Of a stretch of 64,000 nucleotides of DNA, positions 24,867 through 34,400 are shown in pieces. The stretch lies in the NCBI GenBank assembly GCA_020638675.1, contig JACKID010000004.1:62001-126000 (forward strand), read 5' to 3'. This DNA comes from Planctomycetota bacterium (lineage in GTDB: Bacteria; Planctomycetota; UBA8742; UBA2392). The notes beneath the pieces were generated by a model, which saw only the letters and a program-made list of their open reading frames with translations, did not search any database and was not told where the DNA came from. The position numbers and the translations under genes were made by a program. Positions within the stretch are counted from its first letter, which is position 1. The number at the start of each line of letters is the position of its first letter.

Positions 24867-25418
24867 ATGGGAACCATCGCGCCGATCACGATTCGCCTGA
24901 AGGACGGGACATCCATCGGGCTGCGCACGCCGGGCGAAGACGACGCCGCGGCCGCGCTGGCCTATGCGCGCCTGAACATCGAAGACGGGGTCGGCAGCGT
25001 CAGCACCCCGGAAGAATTCACCCTGACGGTCGATGAAGAGCGGGAGTTTCTGGCCGATCACCTGGCCCACCCGGACGACCTGGTGATCATTGCCGAGCAC
25101 GAAGGCGCGCTGGTCGGCTTCGTCAACTTCAAGGCATCGCGCCGCAAGCGTCTGGCGCATCACGGGTCATTCGGCATCAGCGTGCACCCGGACTGGCGCG
25201 ACCGCGGCATCGGGCGCGCACTGCTGGAAACGCTGCTGGCGTGGGCACGCGCGAACCCGCGCCTGACCAAGGTGTCGCTGGCGGTGATCGCCGACAACGA
25301 CCGCGCGATCGCGCTGTACAGGAAACTTGGCTTCATTGAGGAAGGCCGGCGCATAAATCACATCCGCTACGACGATGGGCGCTACGCGGATGACTTGCTG
25401 ATGTACGTGCTGGTCTAG
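24867..25418 (+). CDS. GNAT-family N-acetyltransferase
   Basis: 183 residues. The GNAT core is complete: beta-4/5 with FGISVHPDWRDRGIGRALLE (the acetyl-CoA pyrophosphate loop RDRGIGRA), then LAVIADNDRAIALYRKLGF and a C-terminal Tyr-rich strand. The long N-terminal part resembles RimI/PhnO-type acetyltransferases with general amine substrates. The start at 24867 is preceded by AAGG; longer frames upstream run through the divergent gene. Its TAG stop is shared with the VOC gene stop. Confidence 0.88.
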   Translation: MGTIAPITIRLKDGTSIGLRTPGEDDAAAALAYARLNIEDGVGSVSTPEEFTLTVDEEREFLADHLAHPDDLVIIAEHEGALVGFVNFKASRRKRLAHHGSFGISVHPDWRDRGIGRALLETLLAWARANPRLTKVSLAVIADNDRAIALYRKLGFIEEGRRINHIRYDDGRYADDLLMYVLV

Positions 25419-25759
25419 CCCGGGTTCACAAGCTGGAACCAGTTGCCGTCCGGGTCGCGAAACGTCGGGCAGCCTTCGCCGTCGTCGCCCTCGAAGGCAA
25501 GCCCGCGCAACTTCAGGCGGGCGATCTCGGTATCAAGGTCGTCGGTGTACAGGCAGATGCCGCTGCGCGCGAGCTTGTAGATGTCGGGGCTATCGCCCGG
25601 CTCACCGGGGCGCAGCAGGATTTCCAGCTCACCCAGCTTGACCCACACAATGCGCCCATCGGCCTGCTCGCTAACGAGCTCGGCGCCCAGCACGCCGGTG
25701 TAGAACTCCTTCGCCGCAAGCGGGTCTTTGACGAATAACTCAATGTGGCCGATGCGCAT
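25415..25759 (-). CDS. VOC-family (glyoxalase/bleomycin-resistance fold) protein
   Basis: 114 residues from the ATG at 25759 (GGGAG site). It begins MRIGHIELFVKDPLAAKEFY, with GICLYTDDLD in the middle and FRDPDGNWFQLVNPG at the end. It has the metal-ligand pattern of a single VOC domain (His5, Glu56-like and a C-terminal Gln). It probably acts as a dimer; the substrate is unknown. Convergent with the GNAT gene; the two stops share the palindrome CTAG. Confidence 0.88.
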   Translation of the reverse strand: MRIGHIELFVKDPLAAKEFYTGVLGAELVSEQADGRIVWVKLGELEILLRPGEPGDSPDIYKLARSGICLYTDDLDTEIARLKLRGLAFEGDDGEGCPTFRDPDGNWFQLVNPG

Positions 25760-25816
25760 GGCAGTCTCCCGCTCGCGTTCTACATTGGGGGCCTGCATGT
25801 GCGAAAGGACAACGCC

Positions 25817-26539
25817 ATGGAGTTCGAAGGCCTCACGATCAACAACGCCCAGAATATCCGGCGCTATCTCGAAGAACTCCGCCCGACGACCGCGCGCGAT
25901 GCTCACCCGTGGGAGTGGTTTGGCCGCTTTCTGAAGGCGCACCCGGAACATCGCGAGTGGTGCGCGCAGGCAGTGCGGTCGATGCTGACGGATCAACTCG
26001 TGGATGGACGTCTCCGGCTGAATGACGACACTCCGACGATCTTCACCCTTGCTGTGAATAACAGGCTCTATGAGCTACGAGACCTGGTGGAAGCGGAGCT
26101 CGCGCGGGACGTTACAGGACACAAACTCAACGAGCTGGAGTGGTTGCTTCAGGTGGCGCTCGGGCTGACCAACGAGTTTGAGGCGCCACTGCCCGAAATC
26201 ACAACGCAGGACATTGCCAAACTCGGCCAGAAGAAGGGGTTGTTTCATCTGACGAGGCTCGTCCTGACGAAGTCCGGTCTCGATACAGGGGCCGACTTTG
26301 TGATTGGGGAATTGTCGGCCGCCGTCAAACGCGGAGACCCGAAAGCACTGGACTCCGTCGCGGATGCCTTCGGGCTCGAGTTCGAAGACACACAGCGCGA
26401 GCGGATTCTTGCAGCGTTGCAGAGGGTTGATCCGGACCTACTGCCCAGGCTGAAGCAGGCAATCGATACCGTTTGCGACTATCTCGATGACGAGGAACGC
26501 GCGACGATCGCGGCCGAGTTTGACAGCGTCGGGGACTAG
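25817..26539 (+). CDS. Hypothetical helical protein
   Basis: 240 residues from the ATG at 25817 (AAAGGA site). Entirely soluble and mostly helical, with Asp/Glu/Leu-rich repeats late in the chain (AIDTVCDYLDDEERATIAAE). I recognise no family. Two bases separate it from the DUF4259-like gene, so they share a transcript. Confidence 0.7.
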   Translation: MEFEGLTINNAQNIRRYLEELRPTTARDAHPWEWFGRFLKAHPEHREWCAQAVRSMLTDQLVDGRLRLNDDTPTIFTLAVNNRLYELRDLVEAELARDVTGHKLNELEWLLQVALGLTNEFEAPLPEITTQDIAKLGQKKGLFHLTRLVLTKSGLDTGADFVIGELSAAVKRGDPKALDSVADAFGLEFEDTQRERILAALQRVDPDLLPRLKQAIDTVCDYLDDEERATIAAEFDSVGD

Positions 26540-26541
26540 TC

Positions 26542-27243
26542 ATGGGAACATGGGGAGCGGGGCTGCTGGACAGCGACGGCGCACTGGATGCCATCGGTGA
26601 CGTGCTGAACTGGCTGGAAGCAGAGGCCGCGAAGCTCGTTGACGCCCCAGCAGCCGAGCCTTCCGCCGCACGACTTGCAGCTGCTCTCGGGTTGCTGCTT
26701 GAGCTTTCGCCCTACAGCTTTGAAAACAGCGGGCACTGGAGCAACCTTGAGTCTGCCTTGAGCCAACAACGCCGAGCGTTCGCAAAGCTCCTGCCGGAGG
26801 CGGCAGGGTTGATGCAACGCCTGCTGGATGGCGATGGACCAGCGCTGGCGAATCGCCACGGAGACCGATCACCAGAGTTGCGCACGGCCCTCGGCGGCTA
26901 CCTGGACGGCAGGCGCGAGCCCGCCCTGCTGGATCACCCGGCCGCCGAGACGCTGGTGCAGGAAGCGGCCGACCGGTGCGCCGACGCGATCGATGAGTTC
27001 CAGCAGGAAAACGAGCTAGACCTGTATGAGGCCGGGGACGCGATGGGGTTGTTGGGGCTGCTGCTGCTGTTGCCGCCCTGCAAGGTTGACGCAAAGCGGG
27101 TCAATAACTGGCACGCGTACATGCGTGACGCCCACAAACTCACGCGCGAGCAAGACCCTGAAAACCCGGATCTGGAGCACTTCGACGAGTACATGGCCAA
27201 CGTCGAATTGGCGTTCAAGCTGGCACTCCAGCGTTTCACTTAG
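26542..27243 (+). CDS. DUF4259-like protein
   Basis: 233 residues. The opening MGTWGAGLLDSDGALDAIGD is the DUF4259 signature; the rest is helical with a hydrophobic Leu-rich stretch at about 165-180. DUF4259 proteins are often small immunity-like or helper proteins beside unrelated genes, so no function is assigned. Operon with the preceding gene. Confidence 0.7.
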   Translation: MGTWGAGLLDSDGALDAIGDVLNWLEAEAAKLVDAPAAEPSAARLAAALGLLLELSPYSFENSGHWSNLESALSQQRRAFAKLLPEAAGLMQRLLDGDGPALANRHGDRSPELRTALGGYLDGRREPALLDHPAAETLVQEAADRCADAIDEFQQENELDLYEAGDAMGLLGLLLLLPPCKVDAKRVNNWHAYMRDAHKLTREQDPENPDLEHFDEYMANVELAFKLALQRFT

Positions 27244-27322
27244 AACTTCAGGTTGCGCAGACTTCGCCGCCCCAGGGTCACGGCTTGTGTTCAGGAGGGG
27301 CAACTCTGGCCTGCCAGACGAA

Positions 27323-27354
27323 GCAGCCCCCCGAACGCTGGTTCGGGGGGCTGC
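27323..27354 (-). terminator. Terminator of the tmRNA gene
   Basis: Perfect 14-bp stem (27323-27336 with 27341-27354), 4-base loop, just past the tmRNA 3' end on the minus strand. The following U-tract is weak (TTCGTCT). Confidence 0.65.
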
Positions 27355-27360
27355 GAAGTC

Positions 27361-27713
27361 TGGTGGAGGTGGCGGGAATCGAACCCGCGTGCCGTGAAAC
27401 GGATCATCAGGGCATCTACGTGTGTATTTCGTTGTTTGAAGTTAGCCTCACCGCCGCGAACGAACACGCTTCAGATCAGCGAGCAGCAGTATTTCTCACG
27501 CTTGGCCCTGCGACTCAGCCTTCGCGCCAGCTTGATAGCAATTTCGCTCTACATCCCCTCAAGCGAAGGATGCAGCACGCTCGGAGCACTATTAGGCTGC
27601 GAGGGCGTAGCTGTTGTTAGCAGTTATTGTTTTGCCGGATGATTTACGAGGGTACTGGCGTCCTCGACACGCTTCCCTGGCAATCGACTCCCCGGTCGAA
27701 ACCGATCACCCCC
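27361..27713 (-). ncRNA. ssrA: Transfer-messenger RNA
   Basis: 353 nt. The 5' GGGGGUGAUCGGUUUCGACC and the 3' T-arm GGGTTCGATTCCCGCC ending CACCTCCACCA form the tRNA-like acceptor. The tag frame reads GGC AAA ACA ATA ACT GCT AAC AAC AGC TAC GCC CTC GCA GCC TAA TAG, giving GKTITANNSYALAA with two stops; the ALAA end is the usual ClpXP degron. It rescues stalled ribosomes with SmpB. One-piece form, not permuted. Confidence 0.96.
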
Positions 27714-27733
27714 AGTTTTCAAAGATCACCACT

Positions 27734-27761
27734 ATTCTAACGCGCCGCGCGACAACAACAA
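27734..27761 (-). promoter_or_regulatory. Promoter of the tmRNA gene
   Basis: Minus strand -35 TTGTTG and -10 TAGAAT with a 16-base spacer, about 20 bases upstream of the mature 5' end. Confidence 0.6.
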
Positions 27762-27776
27762 TCCCAGGTTGACGGG

Positions 27777-30700
27777 TCAAGAGCCCTTCTTGACCAGCTT
27801 CAGCACGCTGTCCTCCGACTGCTTGATCTGCTTGATCTGCTCGACCAGGTCGTTGTACTCGGCCGGCTTGAACCGCCCGGGGCCAAGCACGAGCTTGCGC
27901 GTCACGACCAGGTCGCCGTCCTCAACGCGGAACTTCAGCTCGTAGGTCAACGGCGCGGTCGGGTAGACGAGGTCTTTCGGCACCTCCGCGAACGCGTAGC
28001 CCTCGGGCGCGCCGATGCGGAGTTCGTCCCGCTGGACGAGATCAAACGTCAGCGCAATGTCGAACTCGCGCTTGCGCGCGCCCACGAGGATCGAAAGCAG
28101 CCGCCCCAGCTTCTCGCCGGGCAGGGTCAGGCTCAGCCCGTCTTTGGTCACGTCCGCGAGCTTGCGCACCTCGCCCTTGTACTCCTGCACCAGCGGCTCG
28201 CCGACGTCGCCCAGCCGCGGGAACAGGCACTCGCTGACCTCGAAGCCCTTGTAGTGCTGCGCGAGGTCGGCCTCGAGGCTGCTGCACAACTCATCGTTAG
28301 GCGTGTTGCGCATCTGGTCTTTGAGCGCGTAGGACCTTTCACCGCGAATCGTGATCGAGCCCTCCAGGCTGGCGCTGCCGTCGGCGGCGAGCTTGATGTG
28401 CACCTTGTTCTCGAAACGATCTTTCTCCCGGTCGGTGCCGGGCAGGAAGGTCAGCGAATACTCGCCAGCCATCCACAGGATCGCGGGGGCGTTGGCCAGA
28501 CGGGCCGGAACCTCACCGAACGGGCGCAGACGGTCGTGCATGTCCAGCCACGCCAGCGCGCCGTCGTTGCGCCGGACGACGATCGACATGGCATCGAAAT
28601 CATCCTTGTTCGGATACGCCCAGTGCGGGCGCGGCAGACTTTCTTCCGGCGGGCTCTTGAAGGCAGGCGCGGGGTCGATGTACGCGAATCCCAATTCAAC
28701 CCCCGCGGCCGAGCAGAGCGAGATGAAGACTTCTTCGCGCTCGCCCGCGCCTTCCTTCAGTGCCTGGTGCGCGTTCCAAGCGCTTCCTGCAGTGGTGAAC
28801 GTCGTGTTGACCCAGCGATAGATTGCGCGGGCCTTGTCTTCATCCGTTTCGAGCCCCTCGGTCAGCTCGGCCGCGCGTTCGCGGATCAGCGGCGTGTTCA
28901 TGACCTGCCGCAGGCCCTCGTCGGCGAGATTGCGCGCGCGAATACGCCAGTCGCGCGGCTGCACGAACTCGATCCACGGGATGACCTCGAGCGGCGTGGG
29001 CATGAACTGCTCGATCTCGGGCATGCGCGGGTTGCGCACGTCCCAGACGCGTACGACTTCGCTGTCCCTGGTCTGCTCGCTGATCGTCACTCCCGGATCG
29101 TCCGCGCGCAGGTTGTGGTAGATGACGTTGAAGTTCATCTGCTTCGGCGCGATGACTACCCAGCGCGAGATTCCGAACGGCTCCGCCAGGCGCTGGTCCA
29201 CAAAGTAGAAGGCGTCGCCGTCCAGCGTGTGCAGCGGGCCGCCGTCGGATCGCTGGACGTACTCGACGTCCAGCAGCGCGCCGATCTTAACGCCGGGGAA
29301 CTCGATCAGTCCGCCGGGCTGAGTGATCGGCTCAATGATCGTGCCGTCCGGCTGGATGGTGCGGGCGTTGACCAACTCGCCCGGGATGCGTTCCTTGCCG
29401 CGGGCGTCGACGCCGTCCTGGGTGAGGATCTTGCGAATCTGGTGCACGTAGCTGATCGAGCTGCCGTCCGCGTAGACATATTGCACCAGCTCGTCGAGCA
29501 CCATGGCGCTGGCCGCGCGCGGGAACTGCTCACGCGTGATGTTGACCGTGGCGATCTCTTCCGGCTTGACCGTGTACCCGGACCAGAAGTTCTCGCTTTC
29601 GCCGCGCATACGCTGCAGCTCGCGGCGCGCGAGGTGATGGCCGGGGTCCACTTCGAGAACACGCTCGAGGTATCTTGCCCCCTGCTCTTCGCGCCCCAGT
29701 TGCAGGCAGACCCGAGCCGCCTGATACAGGCCTTCCTCCGGGCGGGGGGATTGCGCCGAGAGAGTCTCGTACACCTCCAGCGCCTCGGCCAGCTTGCCGT
29801 TGCCCGCAAGCGCTTCGGCGAGTCGGCCCATCGTGAAGTCGTTGCCGGGATCGCCCGCGACCAGAACCCGCCAGTGCCGGATCGAGCCGTCCAGGTCCGC
29901 GGTGCGTGACAGGGTGTTCGCCAGCGAAAGGTGTGAGTCAGGGTCGCCGGGCAGAATGGCGAGGCGCGCCTCATCCAGCTCGGTTTCGCGCCCGAGCGCC
30001 CCGACCGAAGCATAGAAGTCCGAAGCCGCGGCCAGCACGGGCAGGGACTTGGGCGCGTCCTCCAGGGCGGCGCGAATGGCCGCCTGCTGCTCCGGTACCC
30101 AGCCCGCGTCGCGGAACACGCGAGCGAGCTTGAGGTGCACGCGCCACTTCGCCGGCGTATGCTCCAGCGCGCCACGCAGCAGCTCAACGGCCTCACGGAA
30201 GCGCTCGTCGGTGGCCAGCAGGTCGGCCTTCCGGAACACGGCCGGGATCAGCTTCGGGTCGCTTGCAATCAGGCCATCCGTGATCGAGCGCGTCAGCTTG
30301 CGGCGCTCGCTGCTGCTGAACAGGCGGCCTTTGTCGATGCACTCAAGGAAGGCGAGTTGCAGCAGCGGCTGATCGCCGGCCAGGCCCGCGGCCGACTCCG
30401 CCGCCCAGTTGGCGCGATCCGACAGCCCGCGCGCTTCCGCTTCCACGGCGTAGGCGATGCGGAACGGGGCGAGCCATTTCTTGTCGCCTGCTTCCTCCAT
30501 CTGGTCGCCCAGGAGCTCGTATTTCACCAGCTCTTTGGGAGTTCCCGCCTGCAGTGACTCCAAGCCGCCGGACATCACAACTCGTTTGTCGCCCGCCTTC
30601 GGCCGGACAGTGAGAATGTTCTTCGATGGCTGTCCATTCTCGTCGCGAACGCGAATCCGCACTTTCGAAATCGAGCCGAGCTTCACCAGCAGAACATTGC

Positions 30701-31472
30701 GCCCGCGCTTCAGGTCGACCCGGAGGTAGAACTCATCCTGCAATTCCCCGGCGCGCGCATCGGCCGAGAGCACGCACTGCCCGTTCAGCCAGGCTTTCGA
30801 CGGACCGCTCAGTTTCAGCTTGATCAGCGCCGGGCGATCCACGTCGGACACCAGGGCGGTGGCGATGTAGTAGCAGTAGCCCGCCCAGCGCTTCTGGTCG
30901 TACATGTCCAGCTCAGCGTTAAGCTCGCGGAAGTGGCGAACTGGCGCCCAGCCGATGCGCCCGTAGACGCCTTCGTACTCAGCGCCGAAGTCCAGCATCA
31001 CCTCGGGCGGGAAGACGTCATCGTGCGCGCTGGCCGTGCCGTCGGCGAAGGGGCCGGCGTATGCAGCTTCCGTAACGCCACCCCACTCTCTAGCGACCTT
31101 TTGCCATGACGTGTCGTTGCTGAACCGGCGCGCGAGCCTGACCCAAGCGTCTGCAAACAGGTCGGCTTCCTCGCCGCACGCCTTGAAGTTGTCTTTACCG
31201 AGCGCCGAGAGCGCGTTGTAGACCGGCGCCGGGTTGCTGACCTGCGACTCGATCACGTCCCATCTGCGCAACGCTGCCACGCTCGCACGCGTCTCGATCA
31301 GCTTGGCCAGCGTCAGCGCGTGCGCGTCGAGGTCGCCGCTAATCAGCGCCTCATCGAGGTAAATCTCGGCGTGTTCGCCCGCCCAGTCCTTGCCGGTCGG
31401 GCCGAAGACGTCCTGCGCCAAAAGCGCGGGCGCAAGCAGGCAAAACAGCAGGCAGGCGGCTGTACGTCGCAT
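27777..31472 (-). CDS. Giant TPR/DUF3857/transglutaminase-like protein with degenerate active site
   Basis: 1231 residues from the ATG at 31472 (AAGGAAG site). A signal peptide (1-19) is followed by a large N-terminal region with lectin-like beta stretches, TPR-type helices (about 470-700), a DUF3857 region and a transglutaminase-like domain. The expected catalytic Cys position reads EGAGEREEVFIS instead of GDCKDKA, and the His position reads FDAMSIVV; only the Asp (WLDMHD) is retained, so it is probably a non-catalytic paralogue. The gene lies eight bases after its active-looking paralogue. Confidence 0.85.
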   Translation of the reverse strand: MRRTAACLLFCLLAPALLAQDVFGPTGKDWAGEHAEIYLDEALISGDLDAHALTLAKLIETRASVAALRRWDVIESQVSNPAPVYNALSALGKDNFKACGEEADLFADAWVRLARRFSNDTSWQKVAREWGGVTEAAYAGPFADGTASAHDDVFPPEVMLDFGAEYEGVYGRIGWAPVRHFRELNAELDMYDQKRWAGYCYYIATALVSDVDRPALIKLKLSGPSKAWLNGQCVLSADARAGELQDEFYLRVDLKRGRNVLLVKLGSISKVRIRVRDENGQPSKNILTVRPKAGDKRVVMSGGLESLQAGTPKELVKYELLGDQMEEAGDKKWLAPFRIAYAVEAEARGLSDRANWAAESAAGLAGDQPLLQLAFLECIDKGRLFSSSERRKLTRSITDGLIASDPKLIPAVFRKADLLATDERFREAVELLRGALEHTPAKWRVHLKLARVFRDAGWVPEQQAAIRAALEDAPKSLPVLAAASDFYASVGALGRETELDEARLAILPGDPDSHLSLANTLSRTADLDGSIRHWRVLVAGDPGNDFTMGRLAEALAGNGKLAEALEVYETLSAQSPRPEEGLYQAARVCLQLGREEQGARYLERVLEVDPGHHLARRELQRMRGESENFWSGYTVKPEEIATVNITREQFPRAASAMVLDELVQYVYADGSSISYVHQIRKILTQDGVDARGKERIPGELVNARTIQPDGTIIEPITQPGGLIEFPGVKIGALLDVEYVQRSDGGPLHTLDGDAFYFVDQRLAEPFGISRWVVIAPKQMNFNVIYHNLRADDPGVTISEQTRDSEVVRVWDVRNPRMPEIEQFMPTPLEVIPWIEFVQPRDWRIRARNLADEGLRQVMNTPLIRERAAELTEGLETDEDKARAIYRWVNTTFTTAGSAWNAHQALKEGAGEREEVFISLCSAAGVELGFAYIDPAPAFKSPPEESLPRPHWAYPNKDDFDAMSIVVRRNDGALAWLDMHDRLRPFGEVPARLANAPAILWMAGEYSLTFLPGTDREKDRFENKVHIKLAADGSASLEGSITIRGERSYALKDQMRNTPNDELCSSLEADLAQHYKGFEVSECLFPRLGDVGEPLVQEYKGEVRKLADVTKDGLSLTLPGEKLGRLLSILVGARKREFDIALTFDLVQRDELRIGAPEGYAFAEVPKDLVYPTAPLTYELKFRVEDGDLVVTRKLVLGPGRFKPAEYNDLVEQIKQIKQSEDSVLKLVKKGS

Positions 31473-31480
31473 CGGCTTCC

Positions 31481-34400
31481 TTACTTGGTCAACTTGATCT
31501 TGGCCTGCTCGGCCGTGTCGAACTGGATCAGCTTGCGCCGGAACTCCGGATAGTCGGCCGCCTTCACCGTACCACCGAGCATCGCGTACTCGCGAGTGAC
31601 CGTCAGGCTGCCGTCCTTCACGTCGGTTTTCACGGACAGCCTCACGTTCGGGTGCTCGATCTCGAGCGCCGCCGGCAGGTTGGCGGGTTTGCGTCCGTCG
31701 GGGAGCTTGTAGTGGACGATGCTGACGCGCTGGTACGGCGCCGGCGTCAGCAGGTCCGTCTTGCGCGTAGTGAGCGAGCCGAAGCTGGTCTGCGTCCATT
31801 CGCGGGGGTCAAGCGCGGTGCGGAATTCGATGCGCCCGTCGGTCGTCGTGTAAGCGTTCGGCAACTCAACCGTGAAGGTCAGCCTGGGTTGCGCGTTCAG
31901 GTCCGACAGGTCGTTCACGACGATGTCGCTGACCTTTGCGCCGGGGTAATGCTCGGACCACTCGAGCTCCAGCCGTTTCTTGCGATCACCCTCACGCTCG
32001 TACTGCGCGCGCAGAATGCTGGCGCTGTCGCCGACGGCCGTGCGGGTCACGCTGAGCTTCAGCGTGCCGCCGGCCGCGAACGTGGCGTCGATCTCGTCCG
32101 TCTGGCTGTCGTCTTCGGCGCTCCCCCACGGGATCTGCACGCGCTCGCCGCCTTCCGGGCGGACGATGATGCAGTTCGCGCCACGGTCGCCGGAGCCCAG
32201 CTCGTCGATGCCGTTGTAGGTTGCCGTGCCGTCCACGAACTGGCTGGTGCCGTCGCTGTACTCGACATGGGCAATGGCGTGGTTGAAGTGCGCGGGCATG
32301 GGCAGCGTGATGTCTTCGTCGCCGCGGAAGTTCTCGAGATTCGTGATCACCGGCCAGGCCGTGACGCCCGCGATTCGCAGCATGGTGCAGATCAGCAGGG
32401 CCTTGTCTTTGCAGTCGCCGATGCAGCGCGCGAACACCGCGCCGGCGCTGAAGGGCTTGTACCCGTGTACGCCGAAGTGCCAGTCGGCGTTGTAGCGCAC
32501 CTCGGTGACGACCCAGTTGTAGACCGCGCGGGCCTTCTCTTTTTCGGTGGTCAGGCCCTTCGTCAGCTCGGTGACCTTGGCGGTCATTTCCGGCGTCGGC
32601 TCCATCTGCTTGCGGATCAGGTTGTAGTACCAGCGTCCGAACTCTTTCCAGTTCGCGTAGGTGCTGATCTGGACGGTAGGGCTGCGCTGCTCCAGCGGTG
32701 GTGCGAGCGGCTCGTCGTAGACCTTGGCGAGGTTTGTCGCGCGATAGCTCCAGACGCGACGCCCTTGCACCGTCTGCTCTTCGCGTGCGGGGGCTTCGCC
32801 GGTGCGGTACTCGTGAAACTCGCGGCCCTGCGGCAGCACCCAGACGCAGCGCACTTCGCGGACCGGCACGTAGTCGGCCAGCTCTTTGCGTGTGCCGTAG
32901 AAGTCGCCGAAGAAACTCTGCGAGCTATCCGTGACCCGGAAGCGCACGTGTACGATGTCGCCGATCTCCAGCGGCGGAAAGCTGGCGCCGAAACGCGAGC
33001 GGCGGCCTTCCTCGAACTCGCCGTCGGCGTGCCAGACGCGCGCGGCAACGCAGCGACCCTGCTGGTCGCTGTAGGCCGGAACCTGCAGGCTCTGCAGCCA
33101 CTCGCGACCGTTGTCGTTGGTAATGCGGTAGGCGCGCTGCAGGTACTGGCTCGTGGTGCCGTCCTCATTCACCACGACGATCTCGTCGTTGTAGACGACT
33201 TCGTACGGGTTGTCGGAGTCCACCGGAAGCTTCAGTGCAGCCTCGATGCGCGCAGTGATGTCTTCCTGCAAGGCGGCCTCAAAGGGTGGCTGCTCGCCCT
33301 CCAGGAACTCCAGGTACCGCTCAATGTCCTCGCGCTTGGGGTTGGCCTCGAGTGCGGCCTCGTAGGAATCCTGTGCCCTGGCGCGCAGCTCGTCGGCCTT
33401 GTCGCCTTCGCTGGCGTCGGCCCAACTGCTGTAGACCTGGCCGAGCTTTTCCAGCAGCACGTCGTCACGCGGCGCGATCTGCAGCGCCTTGTTCAGCTCG
33501 CGCTCGGCCAGTGAGTACTTCTCTGAATAAAGGAAGAGATCGGCGAGCTGCTTCGCCGCTTCCGTGTCGAACGGGTCGAGCCTGCGGGCCTCGGTCGCCA
33601 GCTTCAGCGCCGTTGGCATGTCCGAGCGAGCAACGGCACGCTCGATCAGGCGATCGCGCGAATAGCCGTCGGCGAAGTCGGCCTTGAGGGCCTTGGCAAA
33701 GAGTTCGTTGCTGAGCTTGTAGTCGCGGCGCAGCCCGGCGTAGTAGGCCGAGAATCGCAGCACGTTGGCGTCCTCGGGGTACTCCTGCAGCAGCTTGGCC
33801 AGCTCGCGCTCGACCTCGATGTCGAGGCCCTTCATCAGCACGACGCGCGACGCGTACACGCGCGCTTCCACCCACGATGGATTCGCCTTCACGGCCGTCT
33901 GGGCGTATTCGTCGGCCAGCGCCGGATTGCCGAAGGTGGTGGTGTAATACTGCGAAAGTTCCAGCGCGGCGCGCGCAGCCTTCGGGTCAAGCTCTAGGCA
34001 TTGTTTCAGAAGCTCACGCCGGCGGTTTTCCTCTTTGCCCGCCAGCACGCGCGACACACTGCGGTTGGCCCATGCGGCGACGTAGCTGTATACGGCAAGC
34101 AGACGCCGGGCCAACGGCTTGTCCGGCTCGTCAGCCTCTTCGAGATTCTTGGCCACCTCCTCAAGCGCATCATCCATCTGGCGGCGCGGGATGGTGGTGG
34201 TGCGATCCTTGCGCGGGCGCAGCAACTCGCGCGCCGCGCTGTAGAACAGCTCTTCCGTGTCGAGCGGAAACGTGTCCCCGGGCAGCCCGCCCGGCGGCTC
34301 CACTTTGTAGGGTTTCACGCCGGCGAAGGCCTCGGCCAACTCCGCGGCATCTTTGGCTTCGTGCCAGCCGCCGTCGGCCACAATCCGTGCGTTGAATTGC

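Noticed and set aside
27361..27400. tRNA-like T-arm and CCA end
   Set aside because: It is the 3' end of the tmRNA; no separate tRNA anticodon arm is present.
28254..33514. Long plus-strand open frames opposite the two giant proteins
   Set aside because: Shadow frames typical of high-GC DNA; Arg/Ala/Val-rich with no recognisable domain.
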